A DNA stretch of 64,000 nt from Oxalobacteraceae bacterium CAVE-383 (GTDB taxonomy: Bacteria; Pseudomonadota; Gammaproteobacteria; Burkholderiales; Burkholderiaceae_D). The notes beneath the pieces were generated by a model. It saw nothing but the letters and a program-made list of their open reading frames with translations. It did no database searches and was not told the origin of the DNA. The position numbers were made by a program, and so were the translations under genes. The DNA is taken from NCBI GenBank assembly GCA_004134995.1, contig REGP01000001.1:310001-374000 (forward strand), written 5' to 3'. Shown in pieces: positions 32,428 to 40,821 of the stretch. Numbering within the stretch: the stretch's first letter is position 1; every line of letters starts with the position of its first letter.

Positions 32428-33453
32428 ATGCAAAACATCATCAAAAATTGGTCCGGGACGGCAGCATTGTCGATAGCGGGCGCGGCGGCATTTTCGCTGG
32501 CGCTGGGGCTGGCGGTCACGGCCTCGGCCCCGGCTGCGGCGCAGACGGCGGCCCCGGCCAAAATCGACATGGTGGTCTTCGGCCAGCCCTCATTGGGCGC
32601 CTTCCTGACGCCGGTCATCAAGCAGCGCAAGCTGGACATCAAGCACGGCATCGACTTCAATTTCGTCGAGCGCACGCCGGACGCCTATATCGCCCAATTC
32701 AATTCCGGCGAGTTCCAGGTCGGCGGCAGCGCCGCGCTGCTGTCGGTCGGGATTGCGGCCAACCAGGGCGTGAAGGTGTCGTATCTGTTCAACCTGTTCG
32801 ATTATTTCGGCGCGGTCGTCACCGACAAGCCCGAAATCAAGACCGTCAAGGACCTTGAAGGCAAGCAGCTGGTGGCGGCCTCGGCCACCACCAATTACGC
32901 GATGTTCAAATGGGTGGCGCTGAACCAGGGCGTGAATTTCGACAAGATCGCCGTGCAGAATACCGCGACGCCGGGCCTGGTGGGCTACGCCCTGGCCGAC
33001 CGCGCCGAGGCGGTGCAGCTGTGGGAGCCGGCCTATTCGATCCTGCTGGCCAAGAAGCCGGCTATGCACGCGGTCGAGCTGGATATGAAGGCGCGCTGGA
33101 AGAAATTCTCCGGCACCGACGATATTCCTTACCTGGGCGTGGCCGCGCATGACGCCTGGATCAAGAAGAATCCGCAACTGGTCGAGAAGATGTACGCCAC
33201 CTTCAAGGAAGCCGCCGAATGGCTGCGCGCCAATCCCGCCGAAGGCGCGCGCATGGTGGCGGCCTCGATCAAGGGTTCCGACGAGAAGGTGATCCAGAAA
33301 CTGATCGAGGACAATTCGCGCCTGGGCCTGAACGTGCAGACCGCGGCCAGCATGAAGAAAGCCATCCAGGCGGTGTATGCGGCCGGGCTGCAGAGCGGTT
33401 ATCTGAACAAGGCGGTCGACCCCGCCACGATCTATATGGGGAGCGGCAAGTGA
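32428..33453 (+). CDS. ABC importer substrate-binding protein (NitT/TauT type)
   Basis: A 341-residue binding protein of the SsuA/NMT1-like fold. It has a Sec signal (AAAFSLALGLAVTASAPAAA, cleavage near QTA), then VVFGQPSLGAFLTPVIK, FQVGGSAALLSVGIAANQGV and KDLEGKQLVAASATTNYAMF. This group binds sulfonates, nitrate, thiamine precursors or aromatic acids. ATG 32428 has GGAGAA upstream. Its stop overlaps the permease start by one base (TGATG), so binding protein, permease and ATPase form one importer unit. Context favours an aromatic carboxylate. Confidence 0.9.
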   Translation: MQNIIKNWSGTAALSIAGAAAFSLALGLAVTASAPAAAQTAAPAKIDMVVFGQPSLGAFLTPVIKQRKLDIKHGIDFNFVERTPDAYIAQFNSGEFQVGGSAALLSVGIAANQGVKVSYLFNLFDYFGAVVTDKPEIKTVKDLEGKQLVAASATTNYAMFKWVALNQGVNFDKIAVQNTATPGLVGYALADRAEAVQLWEPAYSILLAKKPAMHAVELDMKARWKKFSGTDDIPYLGVAAHDAWIKKNPQLVEKMYATFKEAAEWLRANPAEGARMVAASIKGSDEKVIQKLIEDNSRLGLNVQTAASMKKAIQAVYAAGLQSGYLNKAVDPATIYMGSGK

Positions 33454-34208
33454 TGCGCTTGCGCAAGGAACCTTTTATTTCCTTCGTCGCGCTGGTCGCG
33501 GTGTGGGAAGTGACGGCGCACTTTTTCCCGCCGTTCCTGTTCCCGTCGACGCTGACCATCGGCAAGGAAATCCTGGTCATCCTGGGCGATCCGAAACAGG
33601 TCGTCAGCGCCATTGCCACCGCCTTGCGCATACTGGCGGGCATGGCCGGCGCCTTTGTCGCCGGCGGCCTGATCGGCGTCTGGATGGGCATGTCGCCGCG
33701 CGTGGAGCGCTACGTGCATCCGCTGCTGACCTTCAACCAGGGCATTCCGGCCTTGTCGTGGGTGGTGTTTTCGGTAATCTGGTTCAAGTCCACCGAATTC
33801 CGCATCTGGTTCATCATCGCCATGACCACGCTGCCGGCCTTCGCTTTCCAGATTTACGATTCCTACCGCGCCATGTCCAAGGATCTGGTGGAGATGACGC
33901 TGTCGTTCCGCCCCAGCCGCTGGGATAAATTCCGCACCCTGATCGTGCCGAGCATTCTGCCCGGCATCGCCACGGCCTGGAAAGTCAATCTGGGCAATGT
34001 GGCGCGGGTGGTGGTGGTGGCCGAACTGGTCGGCGCCACGGTCGGCGTGGGCTTCGAGTTATTGCAGCGCCAGCAATTGTTCGACATGGCCGGCGCGATG
34101 GCCTGGACCATGGTGCTGGTGCTGTTCGTGGTGGTCTCGCAGGGCGTGGTGACGCTGCTGGAAACCAGTCTGCTGCGCTATCGCGCGCAATCGGAGCGTG
34201 GCTTATGA
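33453..34208 (+). CDS. ABC importer permease (NitT/TauT type)
   Basis: A 251-residue inner-membrane permease with about six transmembrane helices. The EAA-type coupling loop that contacts the ATPase is EMTLSFRPSRWDKFRTLIVP, followed by SILPGIATAWKVNLGNVARV. These are typical of the SsuC/TauC subfamily. ATG 33453 overlaps the previous stop and has GGGGAG upstream. The end overlaps the ATPase gene by four bases. It would form a homodimeric channel for the ligand of the binding protein at 32428. Confidence 0.93.
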   Translation: MRLRKEPFISFVALVAVWEVTAHFFPPFLFPSTLTIGKEILVILGDPKQVVSAIATALRILAGMAGAFVAGGLIGVWMGMSPRVERYVHPLLTFNQGIPALSWVVFSVIWFKSTEFRIWFIIAMTTLPAFAFQIYDSYRAMSKDLVEMTLSFRPSRWDKFRTLIVPSILPGIATAWKVNLGNVARVVVVAELVGATVGVGFELLQRQQLFDMAGAMAWTMVLVLFVVVSQGVVTLLETSLLRYRAQSERGL

Positions 34209-34981
34209 AAGTGGTCGAATTCAGGGATGTGGCCAAGCATTTCGATGTGGCCGCCACGGGCGCGGCGGCCGGGGACGATACCGAAGGGGGGCAGCCGAAA
34301 TTCGCGGCCAGGGATCTGTCGCTGCATATCGACAAGGACGAGCTGGTGGCGGTGGTCGGCAAGACCGGCTGCGGCAAATCGACCATGTTCAATCTGCTGA
34401 TCGGCCTGATCGCGCCGAACGCGGGCAGCGTGGAAGTGCTGGGCTGCGATCCGTTCAGGCAATTCAACGCGCTGGCCGGCAAATTGTCGGTGGTGTTCCA
34501 GAGCGACCGCCTGCTGCCCTGGCGCACCGCGCTGGAAAACGTGGCCTACGGCCTGGAGTTGCGCAAGGTGCCGAAGGCCGAGCGTTTGGCGGCCGGCATG
34601 GACTGGCTGCAGCGGCTGGGGCTGGAAGCGCATGCGCACAAATGGCCGCATTCGCTCTCGGGCGGCATGCGCCAGCGCGTGAGCATTGCGCGCGCCTTCG
34701 CCACCGATCCCGAAATCCTCCTGTGCGACGAACCGTTTTCGGCGCTGGACGAGTTGACCGGAGCCAGGCTGCGCGAGGAATTCCGCCGGCTGGTGAAGGA
34801 CACGCACAAGACCGGCGTGTTCGTCACGCATTCGATCAACGAGGCCATCGAAATCGGCGACCGCATTCTGGTGTTTCGCGCACCGGGGCATGTGGCGGCG
34901 GAATTCAAGGTGGCCGAAGCCTTGCAGCAGTTCGGCAAGGATGGATTGAAACTCAAAATCCTGGATGAAATGGGTAGTTGA
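34205..34981 (+). CDS. ABC importer ATP-binding protein (NitT/TauT type)
   Basis: A 258-residue ATPase. Walker A is GKTGCGKST, Q-loop VVFQSDRLLPW, signature LSGGMRQR, Walker B ILLCDEPFSALD and the switch His is in VFVTHS. An insertion of about 20 residues after the first strand (AATGAAAGDDTEGGQPKFAA) is longer than usual. The QSDRLLPWRTALENV pattern is typical of the SsuB/TauB subfamily. It is the last gene of the importer unit and is followed after 71 bp by the second UbiD gene. Confidence 0.95.
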   Translation: MKVVEFRDVAKHFDVAATGAAAGDDTEGGQPKFAARDLSLHIDKDELVAVVGKTGCGKSTMFNLLIGLIAPNAGSVEVLGCDPFRQFNALAGKLSVVFQSDRLLPWRTALENVAYGLELRKVPKAERLAAGMDWLQRLGLEAHAHKWPHSLSGGMRQRVSIARAFATDPEILLCDEPFSALDELTGARLREEFRRLVKDTHKTGVFVTHSINEAIEIGDRILVFRAPGHVAAEFKVAEALQQFGKDGLKLKILDEMGS

Positions 34982-35052
34982 GGCCGCGTTGAGCCCGCTA
35001 TCCGGACAAAAAAATCATTAACAATATATTTGAGATCACTAACGGAGATGAC

Positions 35053-36876
35053 ATGACTAAAGCGACCAAGGCGCCAGCAAAGAAGCCAAGCAAGCCTGCC
35101 GCATCGGCAAAAACAACGGAAAAATTCCCGGTCAAGACGCCGGCGCCGAAGGGCATGAAGGCCATCGTCAATGCGCCGGTGAAAGATGCGGCGAAGCACC
35201 GGGCAGTGGGCGTGCGCGGCTATCGCGATCTGCACGAGCATCTGGCCGAGCTGGATAAGGCCGGCCTGCTGGTGACCATCGACCGTCCGATCAACAAGGA
35301 CACCGAACTGCATCCGCTGGTGCGCTGGCAGTTCCGCGGCGGCATCGAAGAGAAGGACCGCAAGGCCTTCCTGTTCACCAACGTGGTGGACGGCAGCGGC
35401 AAGAAATACGATATCCCGGTGGTGGTGGGCGCGCTGGCTGCATCGCGCCAGATCTATAGTGTCGGCATGGATTGCGAAATCGAGAAGATGGCCGCGGCCT
35501 GGAACAAGGCGATCGCCAATCCGGTCAAGCCGAATATCCTCAAGAAGGCGGCCTGCCAGGAAATCGTGGTGACCGGCGCCGAATTGAAAAAGCCGGGCAA
35601 GGGGCTGGACAGCCTGCCGATCCCGATTTCGACCCCGGGCTGGGACAATGCGCCCTACACCACGCTGTCGCCCTACATTTCGAAGGATCCGGAAACCGGC
35701 ATCCAGAACATGGGCATTTATCGCGGCCAGTTGAAATCGCCGACCCGGCTCGGCATGAATCCGTCGCTGGAAAACCAGGCCGGCATCTACACCCACTGGG
35801 AAAAGGCCAAGGCGCGCGGCGAGCGCCTGGAAGCCGCCGTGGTGCTGGGCTGCGCGCCGCAAATCGCCTTCACCTCGGCGCAGAAGCTGTCGGAAGATAC
35901 CGATGAACTGCACGTGGCCGGCGGCCTGGCCGGCAAGCCGGTCGATGTGGTCAAGTGCGTCACCGTCGATCTGCTGGTGCCGGCCGATTCCGAAATTGTG
36001 ATCGAAGGCTATATCGATACCGAATGGCTGGAGCCGGAAGCGCCGTTCGGCGAATCGCACGGCCACGTCAATCTGCAGGAATTCAACGCCTTCATGACCG
36101 TGACGGCGATCACGCGCCGCAAGGACGCGATCCTGACCTCGATCATTTCGCAGGTGACGCCGTCCGAATCCAGTCTGATCAAGCGCGCCGCGCTGGAGCC
36201 GGTGCTGCTGAACCATTTGCGCCGCAATATGGGCATCAAGGGTGTAATCAAGGTTTCCATGCATGAGCCGCTGACCAATCTGCGCAAGGTGCTGGCGGTG
36301 GTGGTGGACCGCAAGATGCATCCGACGGAAGTCTGGCGCGCGCTGTACGGCGCGGCGTCGATGCTGCGTTCCGGCGGCAAGATGGTAATCGCGGTCAATG
36401 AGGATATCGATCCGGACAACGCCGATGCGCTGCTGTGGGCCATGACCTACCGCGCCAATTTCGCGCTCGACCTGCAGACGCTGAAGGGCCGCGATCCCGG
36501 CCACGGTCCGCGCAGCCCGCGCAACGACGGCGTCGACGCTTCGCTGCTGATCGATGCCACGCTGAAGGACGATTTCCCGCCGATCGCCTTGCCGAAGCGC
36601 GAATTCATGGAAAACGCCAAGGAGATCTGGGACGAGCTGGGCCTGCCGAAGCTCAAGCCGGAAGCGCCGTGGTTCGGCTATTCGCTGGGCGACTGGAGCC
36701 CGCGCAACGAACAGATGGCGCAGCGCGCGGTGCGCGGCGAGTATTTCATCACCGGCGAGGAGCTGATCAAGCAGCGCCGCAACGACGTCGCGATGAATAC
36801 CGAGATCGAGAGCGGCGAAGCGCAAGGCGGCGGCAAAGCCGCCAAGGCGGCCGTCAAGAAAAAGCAGGGCCACTGA
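35053..36876 (+). CDS. UbiD-family prenylated-FMN decarboxylase (second of two)
   Basis: A 607-residue UbiD-type enzyme with a Lys/Ala/Pro-rich N-terminal extension (about residues 1-50) and a Lys/Ala-rich C-terminal tail (about 590-607) that the first UbiD lacks. Conserved residues are R224 in NMGIYRGQLK and the EAPFGE pair (E329-E334). It shares long stretches with the protein at 27915 (TELHPLVRWQF, RKAFLFTN, GYSLGDW) but is clearly diverged. The basic tails might mediate self-association or binding to a partner. The two enzymes may act on different carboxyl groups or in sequence. AACGGAGATGAC precedes the start. Confidence 0.93.
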   Translation: MTKATKAPAKKPSKPAASAKTTEKFPVKTPAPKGMKAIVNAPVKDAAKHRAVGVRGYRDLHEHLAELDKAGLLVTIDRPINKDTELHPLVRWQFRGGIEEKDRKAFLFTNVVDGSGKKYDIPVVVGALAASRQIYSVGMDCEIEKMAAAWNKAIANPVKPNILKKAACQEIVVTGAELKKPGKGLDSLPIPISTPGWDNAPYTTLSPYISKDPETGIQNMGIYRGQLKSPTRLGMNPSLENQAGIYTHWEKAKARGERLEAAVVLGCAPQIAFTSAQKLSEDTDELHVAGGLAGKPVDVVKCVTVDLLVPADSEIVIEGYIDTEWLEPEAPFGESHGHVNLQEFNAFMTVTAITRRKDAILTSIISQVTPSESSLIKRAALEPVLLNHLRRNMGIKGVIKVSMHEPLTNLRKVLAVVVDRKMHPTEVWRALYGAASMLRSGGKMVIAVNEDIDPDNADALLWAMTYRANFALDLQTLKGRDPGHGPRSPRNDGVDASLLIDATLKDDFPPIALPKREFMENAKEIWDELGLPKLKPEAPWFGYSLGDWSPRNEQMAQRAVRGEYFITGEELIKQRRNDVAMNTEIESGEAQGGGKAAKAAVKKKQGH

Positions 36877-36893
36877 TCATTCAGGGGAGAAGT

Positions 36894-36924
36894 GCGGCGC
36901 AGGGTCCTGATTGCCTTGCGCCGC
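36894..36924. other. Stem-loop between the second ubiD gene and the MFS gene
   Basis: GCGGCGCA pairs perfectly with TGCGCCGC over a 15-nt loop that can add two more pairs. No T-run follows, so it is more likely an mRNA stability or processing element within the operon than a terminator. Confidence 0.5.
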
Positions 36925-36977
36925 GCCGATAGAACAAAAGTCGCACATCGATGCGAATCACGAAATCAGGAGACACA

Positions 36978-38384
36978 ATGCACGACTCAGTAAACACCGC
37001 CGGGATATCCAGCAAGGATTTGACATCGGAAGCCGGCCTGATTTATCGCCTGGAAAGCATTCCGTTTTCGCGCTGGCATTCGAAGGCGCGCATCTTCATC
37101 GGCAGCGCCACCTTTTTTGACGCCTTCGATGCCTTGTCGCTGGCGTTCGTGCTGCCGGTGCTGATCGGCCTGTGGCATATCACGCCGGTGCAGATCGGCA
37201 TTCTGATCGCGTCGAGCTATGTCGGGCAGCTGATCGGCGCGCTGCTGTTCGGCTGGCTGGCCGAACGCTACGGGCGCATCCGCAGCATTACCGGTGCGAT
37301 CGGCATCATGTCGATCATGTCGATCGCCTGCGCGCTGTGCGGCAATTTCACCATGCTGTTCTGGTGCCGCTTCATTCAAGGCATCGGCATCGGCGGCGAA
37401 ATGCCGGTGGCGGCCGCCTATATCAGCGAGCTGTCCAAGGCGCACGGGCGCGGCAAATATTTCCTGCTGTATGAATTGCTGTTTCCGATCGGCCTGATGG
37501 TGACCGGCCAGGCCGGCGCATTCCTGGTGCCGAAAATCGGCTGGGAAGTGATGTTCTGGATCGGCGGCATTGCCGGCGGCATCATCACGCTGTTCATCTA
37601 TCGCCTGCCGGAATCGCCGCGCTGGCTGATTTCCAAAAATCGCCTGGCCGAGGCCGATGCCATCGTGCAGCAGGCCGAGCGCAGTACCGACAAGCGCGTG
37701 ATGCCGTCGCAGGCGACGCAGGACGCGATTCATTCCGCGGCCGCCTATTCGGCCAATACGCCAAAACGCCGCGTTTCGTGGCACGAGCTGTTTTCCGGTT
37801 TTTACCGCGGCCGCACGCTGGTGGTCTGGATCTTGTGGGCGGCCACGTTTTTCGTTGCCAACAGCCTCAACAACTGGCTGCCGACGCTGTACAAGACGGT
37901 CTACAAATTGCCTCTGCAGGATGCATTGCGCGCCGCTTCGCTGACCAATGTGGCGCAGGTGCTGGTGCTGCTGCTGTGCGCGTTCTGCATCGACAGGATG
38001 GGGCGCCGCAACTGGGCCATCGGTTCGTTCATCATCGGCGGCGGCTTCCTGACGCTGCTGTGGTTCATGGGCGCCAACAGCGTGACCAGTGTGATCGTGC
38101 TGGCGACCATCAGCTACGGCATCATCGGTTCCACGGCGGCGGTGCTGTATCTGTACACGCCGGAAATCTACCCGACCCGGATTCGCGCCACCGGCACCGG
38201 CCTGGCGACGTCCTGGCTGCGGCTGGCTTCGGCGGTCGGCCCGGCGCTGGTCGGCATGATGGTGCATGACGAGGGCATCGCTTCGGTGTTCCTGATGCTG
38301 GCGGGCGTGTGCGTGGTGGGCGCGGTGGCGGCTTGCCTGATGATCGAAACGCGTCAGCGCAGCCTGGAAGAGATTGCGCCTTGA
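36978..38384 (+). CDS. MFS transporter (aromatic acid:H+ symporter-like)
   Basis: A 468-residue transporter with 12 predicted helices. Motif FFDAFDALSLAFVLPVL in helix 1 resembles the D-G-x-D signature of the AAHS family. The loop after helix 2 reads GWLAERYGRIRSITG, the classic MFS motif A. FIQGIGIGGEMPVAAAYISE also fits. The usual cytoplasmic loop divides the protein in half (residues about 215-275). ATG 36978 has CAGGAGA upstream. It is the last gene of the central operon; its stop is 4 bp from the convergent LysR gene end. Together with the ABC importer it gives the cell two uptake routes for the substrate or its analogues. Confidence 0.9.
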   Translation: MHDSVNTAGISSKDLTSEAGLIYRLESIPFSRWHSKARIFIGSATFFDAFDALSLAFVLPVLIGLWHITPVQIGILIASSYVGQLIGALLFGWLAERYGRIRSITGAIGIMSIMSIACALCGNFTMLFWCRFIQGIGIGGEMPVAAAYISELSKAHGRGKYFLLYELLFPIGLMVTGQAGAFLVPKIGWEVMFWIGGIAGGIITLFIYRLPESPRWLISKNRLAEADAIVQQAERSTDKRVMPSQATQDAIHSAAAYSANTPKRRVSWHELFSGFYRGRTLVVWILWAATFFVANSLNNWLPTLYKTVYKLPLQDALRAASLTNVAQVLVLLLCAFCIDRMGRRNWAIGSFIIGGGFLTLLWFMGANSVTSVIVLATISYGIIGSTAAVLYLYTPEIYPTRIRATGTGLATSWLRLASAVGPALVGMMVHDEGIASVFLMLAGVCVVGAVAACLMIETRQRSLEEIAP

Positions 38385-38388
38385 TGCA

Positions 38389-39309
38389 TTACTGCGGGTC
38401 CTGATCCAGCAACTGATCGCAGAGCGCCATGGTCGCTCTGCCTTCTTCCTCCAGCCAATCGATGAAGGCGCTGCGGGCGACATGCCCGTCGCTGTTCGGA
38501 TCGACGTTCGCGTAATACGCGCGGGTCTGCACGCCGAGGCTGCCGAACGGCGTACAGAGCCGGCCGGCGGCGATATCGTCGATCACCAGGAAGTAGGGCA
38601 CCAGCGCGATGCCCAGCCCTTCCATCGCTGCCTGCAGCGTGAAATACATCTGTTCGAAATTGATGGTGTGGGCCGGCCGGACGTGGGACGCGTCCAGATT
38701 GGCCAGCCAGGCATCCCAGCGATACGGCTCGGTGGAATACGTCAGCAGGGTATGGAAGGCGATGTCTTCCGGCGTTTCCAGCGCATGTTTTTCCAGCAGA
38801 TCCGGATGGCATACCGGCAGGATGCTTTCGGTCAGAAAGAAGCGCGAGGTGGCCGGATCGGGCGGCTCCAGCGCGCCGCGAATGGCGATGTCGTATTCCT
38901 TGCCGGAGAAATCGACCGGCGACAGCGACGTTACCAGCCGCACCCGCAGATCCAGATGGCGGCGCTGGAAGGTCGAGAAGCGCGGGATCAGCCAGCGCAG
39001 CGTGAAGGTCGGCGGCGCGCTCACCGTCAGCTCGGCATTGTTGACATTCGATATGTGCATCGCCGCGACCGCGATCCGGTCCAGCGCGGCGCTGGATTCG
39101 TCGAACAGCTTCTTGCCGGCCGAGGTCAATACCAGATGTGCGTTGACCCGGCGGAACAAGGTCACGCCCAGCCATTCTTCCAGGATCGCGACCTGGCGGC
39201 TGATCGCGCCGTGAGTCACATTGAGTTCCTGCCCGGCTTTGGTAAAACTCACAAGCCTGGCGGCGGCCTCGAACGCGCGTATCGAGTTGAGCGGCGGTAT
39301 TTTTCGCAT
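38389..39309 (-). CDS. LysR-family transcriptional regulator (GcvA-like)
   Basis: A 306-residue LysR regulator of the GcvA-like subgroup. The HTH is at residues about 6-64 (LNSIRAFEAAARLVSFTKAG, LNVTHGAISRQVAILEEWLG, LFRRV). The ligand domain starts with LTVSAPPTFTLRWLIPRF, a typical GcvA-group line. It is convergent with the MFS gene, with only 4 bp between stop codons, and divergent from the membrane-protein gene at 39494. It may regulate the central catabolic operon or its divergent neighbour. No T-N11-A site comparable to those at 3380 and 11898 is obvious in the 184-bp divergent region. Confidence 0.93.
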   Translation of the reverse strand: MRKIPPLNSIRAFEAAARLVSFTKAGQELNVTHGAISRQVAILEEWLGVTLFRRVNAHLVLTSAGKKLFDESSAALDRIAVAAMHISNVNNAELTVSAPPTFTLRWLIPRFSTFQRRHLDLRVRLVTSLSPVDFSGKEYDIAIRGALEPPDPATSRFFLTESILPVCHPDLLEKHALETPEDIAFHTLLTYSTEPYRWDAWLANLDASHVRPAHTINFEQMYFTLQAAMEGLGIALVPYFLVIDDIAAGRLCTPFGSLGVQTRAYYANVDPNSDGHVARSAFIDWLEEEGRATMALCDQLLDQDPQ

Positions 39310-39493
39310 CGTTGAAAGAGCTGGCTATGTGAGCTTTGCTGACAGGAATGCCAGTATAGCTGCAATCCTGTCCCGCAAGGAGTCCTACAGCATCTAGCGT
39401 TCTCGTCCTATGGCCCCGTTTTGGTGCGGTGGGTAAATTGCCTTCAGCGTCATCCGACGGCTAACAAGGGCAATCCATATCAAGGAGACCGTT

Positions 39494-40549
39494 ATGATCA
39501 CTCGCACCGGCGAATCTTTAGGGGTATTTCAAGGCGGAGACGCCAGCGCATCGGGCGTATCCTGGGGCGCCATTCTGGCCGGCGCTTTCGGCGCCGCCGC
39601 GCTGTCGTTCATTTTGATCATCCTGGGCTTCGGCCTTGGCTTCTCGGCGGTTTCGCCATGGTCGGACAGCGGCGCCAGCGCGCAGACGATCGGCATTTCG
39701 ACCATTGTCTGGCTGGCCTTCACGCAAATTGCCGCATCCGCCATCGGCGGCTTCCTGGCCGGCCGGCTGCGCGTGAAATGGGCCAGCGTGCATGGCGATG
39801 AAGTCTATTTCCGCGACACCGCGCACGGCTTCCTGGCGTGGGCAGTGGCGTCGCTGGCGACGGCGGCGTTGCTGACCGGCGCCATCGGCAGCGTATTGTC
39901 CGGCGGCGCCAAGGTGGCCGGCGCGACCGGGGCCATGGCCGCCACCGCCGGCGCGGCGGCGATGCAGGGCAACATGGGTGGCGGGGGAGGCACGGGCGAT
40001 GTATCCGGCTACTTTGTCGATTCGCTGTTCCGTCCGGCATCGACTATGGGCAATGCCGGCGCTGCCACGGGAGCGCCGGCGACCGATGCCGGCGCCGCTC
40101 CCGGCGCGAACATGGCAATGGCGCCGGGCGGCATGGCAGGCGGCAATCCGTCCGCCGGCGGCAATGACAACGCCATGATGACCGGCCAGCAGCGCGCCGA
40201 AGTGACGCGGATCTTCGTCAACGCCCTGCGCACCGGCGCCATGAGCGAAAGCGATAAAAGCTATGTCGCGCAAATCGTCGCCAGGCGCAACGGCATGAGC
40301 CAGGCCGACGCCGAAAGGCGCGTCAACGATGTCTATGCCGGCTACAGCAAGGTCATCAACGACGCCAGGCAGCAGGCCAAGGCCGCCGCGGATGCCGCGC
40401 GCAAGGCCGCCGCGTACTCGGCGCTGTGGATGTTCGTGGCATTGCTGTGCGGGGCCTTCATCGCCAGCCTGAGCGCCACATTCGGCGGCCGCCTGCGCGA
40501 CCGCGATATGCCGGACGAAACCTATACAACGACCACCCCGACACTCTAA
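39494..40549 (+). CDS. Predicted inner-membrane protein, unknown function
   Basis: A 351-residue membrane protein. Two or three hydrophobic helices lie in the first 135 residues (WGAILAGAFGAAALSFILII, TIVWLAFTQIAASAIGGFLA, LAWAVASLATAALLTGAIGS). A long Gly/Ala/Met-rich linker (about 140-225) follows. A soluble helical part with QQRAEVTRIFVNALRTGAMS and RRNGMSQADAERRVNDVYAG comes next, and a last helix (SALWMFVALLCGAFIASLSA) ends the protein. The form is that of a sensor-like or stress-related membrane protein seen in many proteobacteria, with no assigned role. AAGGAGACC precedes ATG 39494. A 24-residue hydrophobic protein gene follows after 10 bp. Confidence 0.8.
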   Translation: MITRTGESLGVFQGGDASASGVSWGAILAGAFGAAALSFILIILGFGLGFSAVSPWSDSGASAQTIGISTIVWLAFTQIAASAIGGFLAGRLRVKWASVHGDEVYFRDTAHGFLAWAVASLATAALLTGAIGSVLSGGAKVAGATGAMAATAGAAAMQGNMGGGGGTGDVSGYFVDSLFRPASTMGNAGAATGAPATDAGAAPGANMAMAPGGMAGGNPSAGGNDNAMMTGQQRAEVTRIFVNALRTGAMSESDKSYVAQIVARRNGMSQADAERRVNDVYAGYSKVINDARQQAKAAADAARKAAAYSALWMFVALLCGAFIASLSATFGGRLRDRDMPDETYTTTTPTL

Positions 40550-40559
40550 GGAGAACAAC

Positions 40560-40634
40560 ATGCGCTCACTTCTGTTACTGCTGTTAGGCGTGCCTATTCC
40601 CATCATCATCCTGATCGCCCTGTTCGTGCGGTAA
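40560..40634 (+). CDS. 24-residue single-helix membrane microprotein
   Basis: ATG 40560 is preceded by TAAGGAGAACAAC, an excellent ribosome site that overlaps the previous stop. The frame encodes one hydrophobic helix: MRSLLLLLLGVPIPIIILIA, then LFVR, then stop. The Pro-Ile-Pro-Ile core within a Leu/Ile stretch looks designed for the membrane. It is followed by a strong terminator, so it is the last cistron of the two-gene unit starting at 39494. Similar tiny proteins occur after such membrane genes, but I know no function. Confidence 0.7.
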   Translation: MRSLLLLLLGVPIPIIILIALFVR

Positions 40635-40655
40635 AGCATTGGAATGCACGAAACA

Positions 40656-40691
40656 AAAACCGCCCCGGCCGCAAGCCGGGGCGGTTTTTTT
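40656..40691 (+). terminator. Rho-independent terminator after the microprotein gene
   Basis: A 14-bp stem (AAAACCGCCCCGGC / GCCGGGGCGGTTTT) with a 5-nt loop, continuing into a run of seven T. One of the strongest terminators in the window. Confidence 0.95.
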
Positions 40692-40821
40692 ATCCCCGCC
40701 GCCAATGGCAATTTGCGCATCCGTTGAACATAAGCCGCCGGGCGCGTTCATACCTGATGTCCATTATGGTGCACATCGCCGGCCGCCGCCGATGTGCGCT
40801 TTTTATTATCATGAGGAGCTT

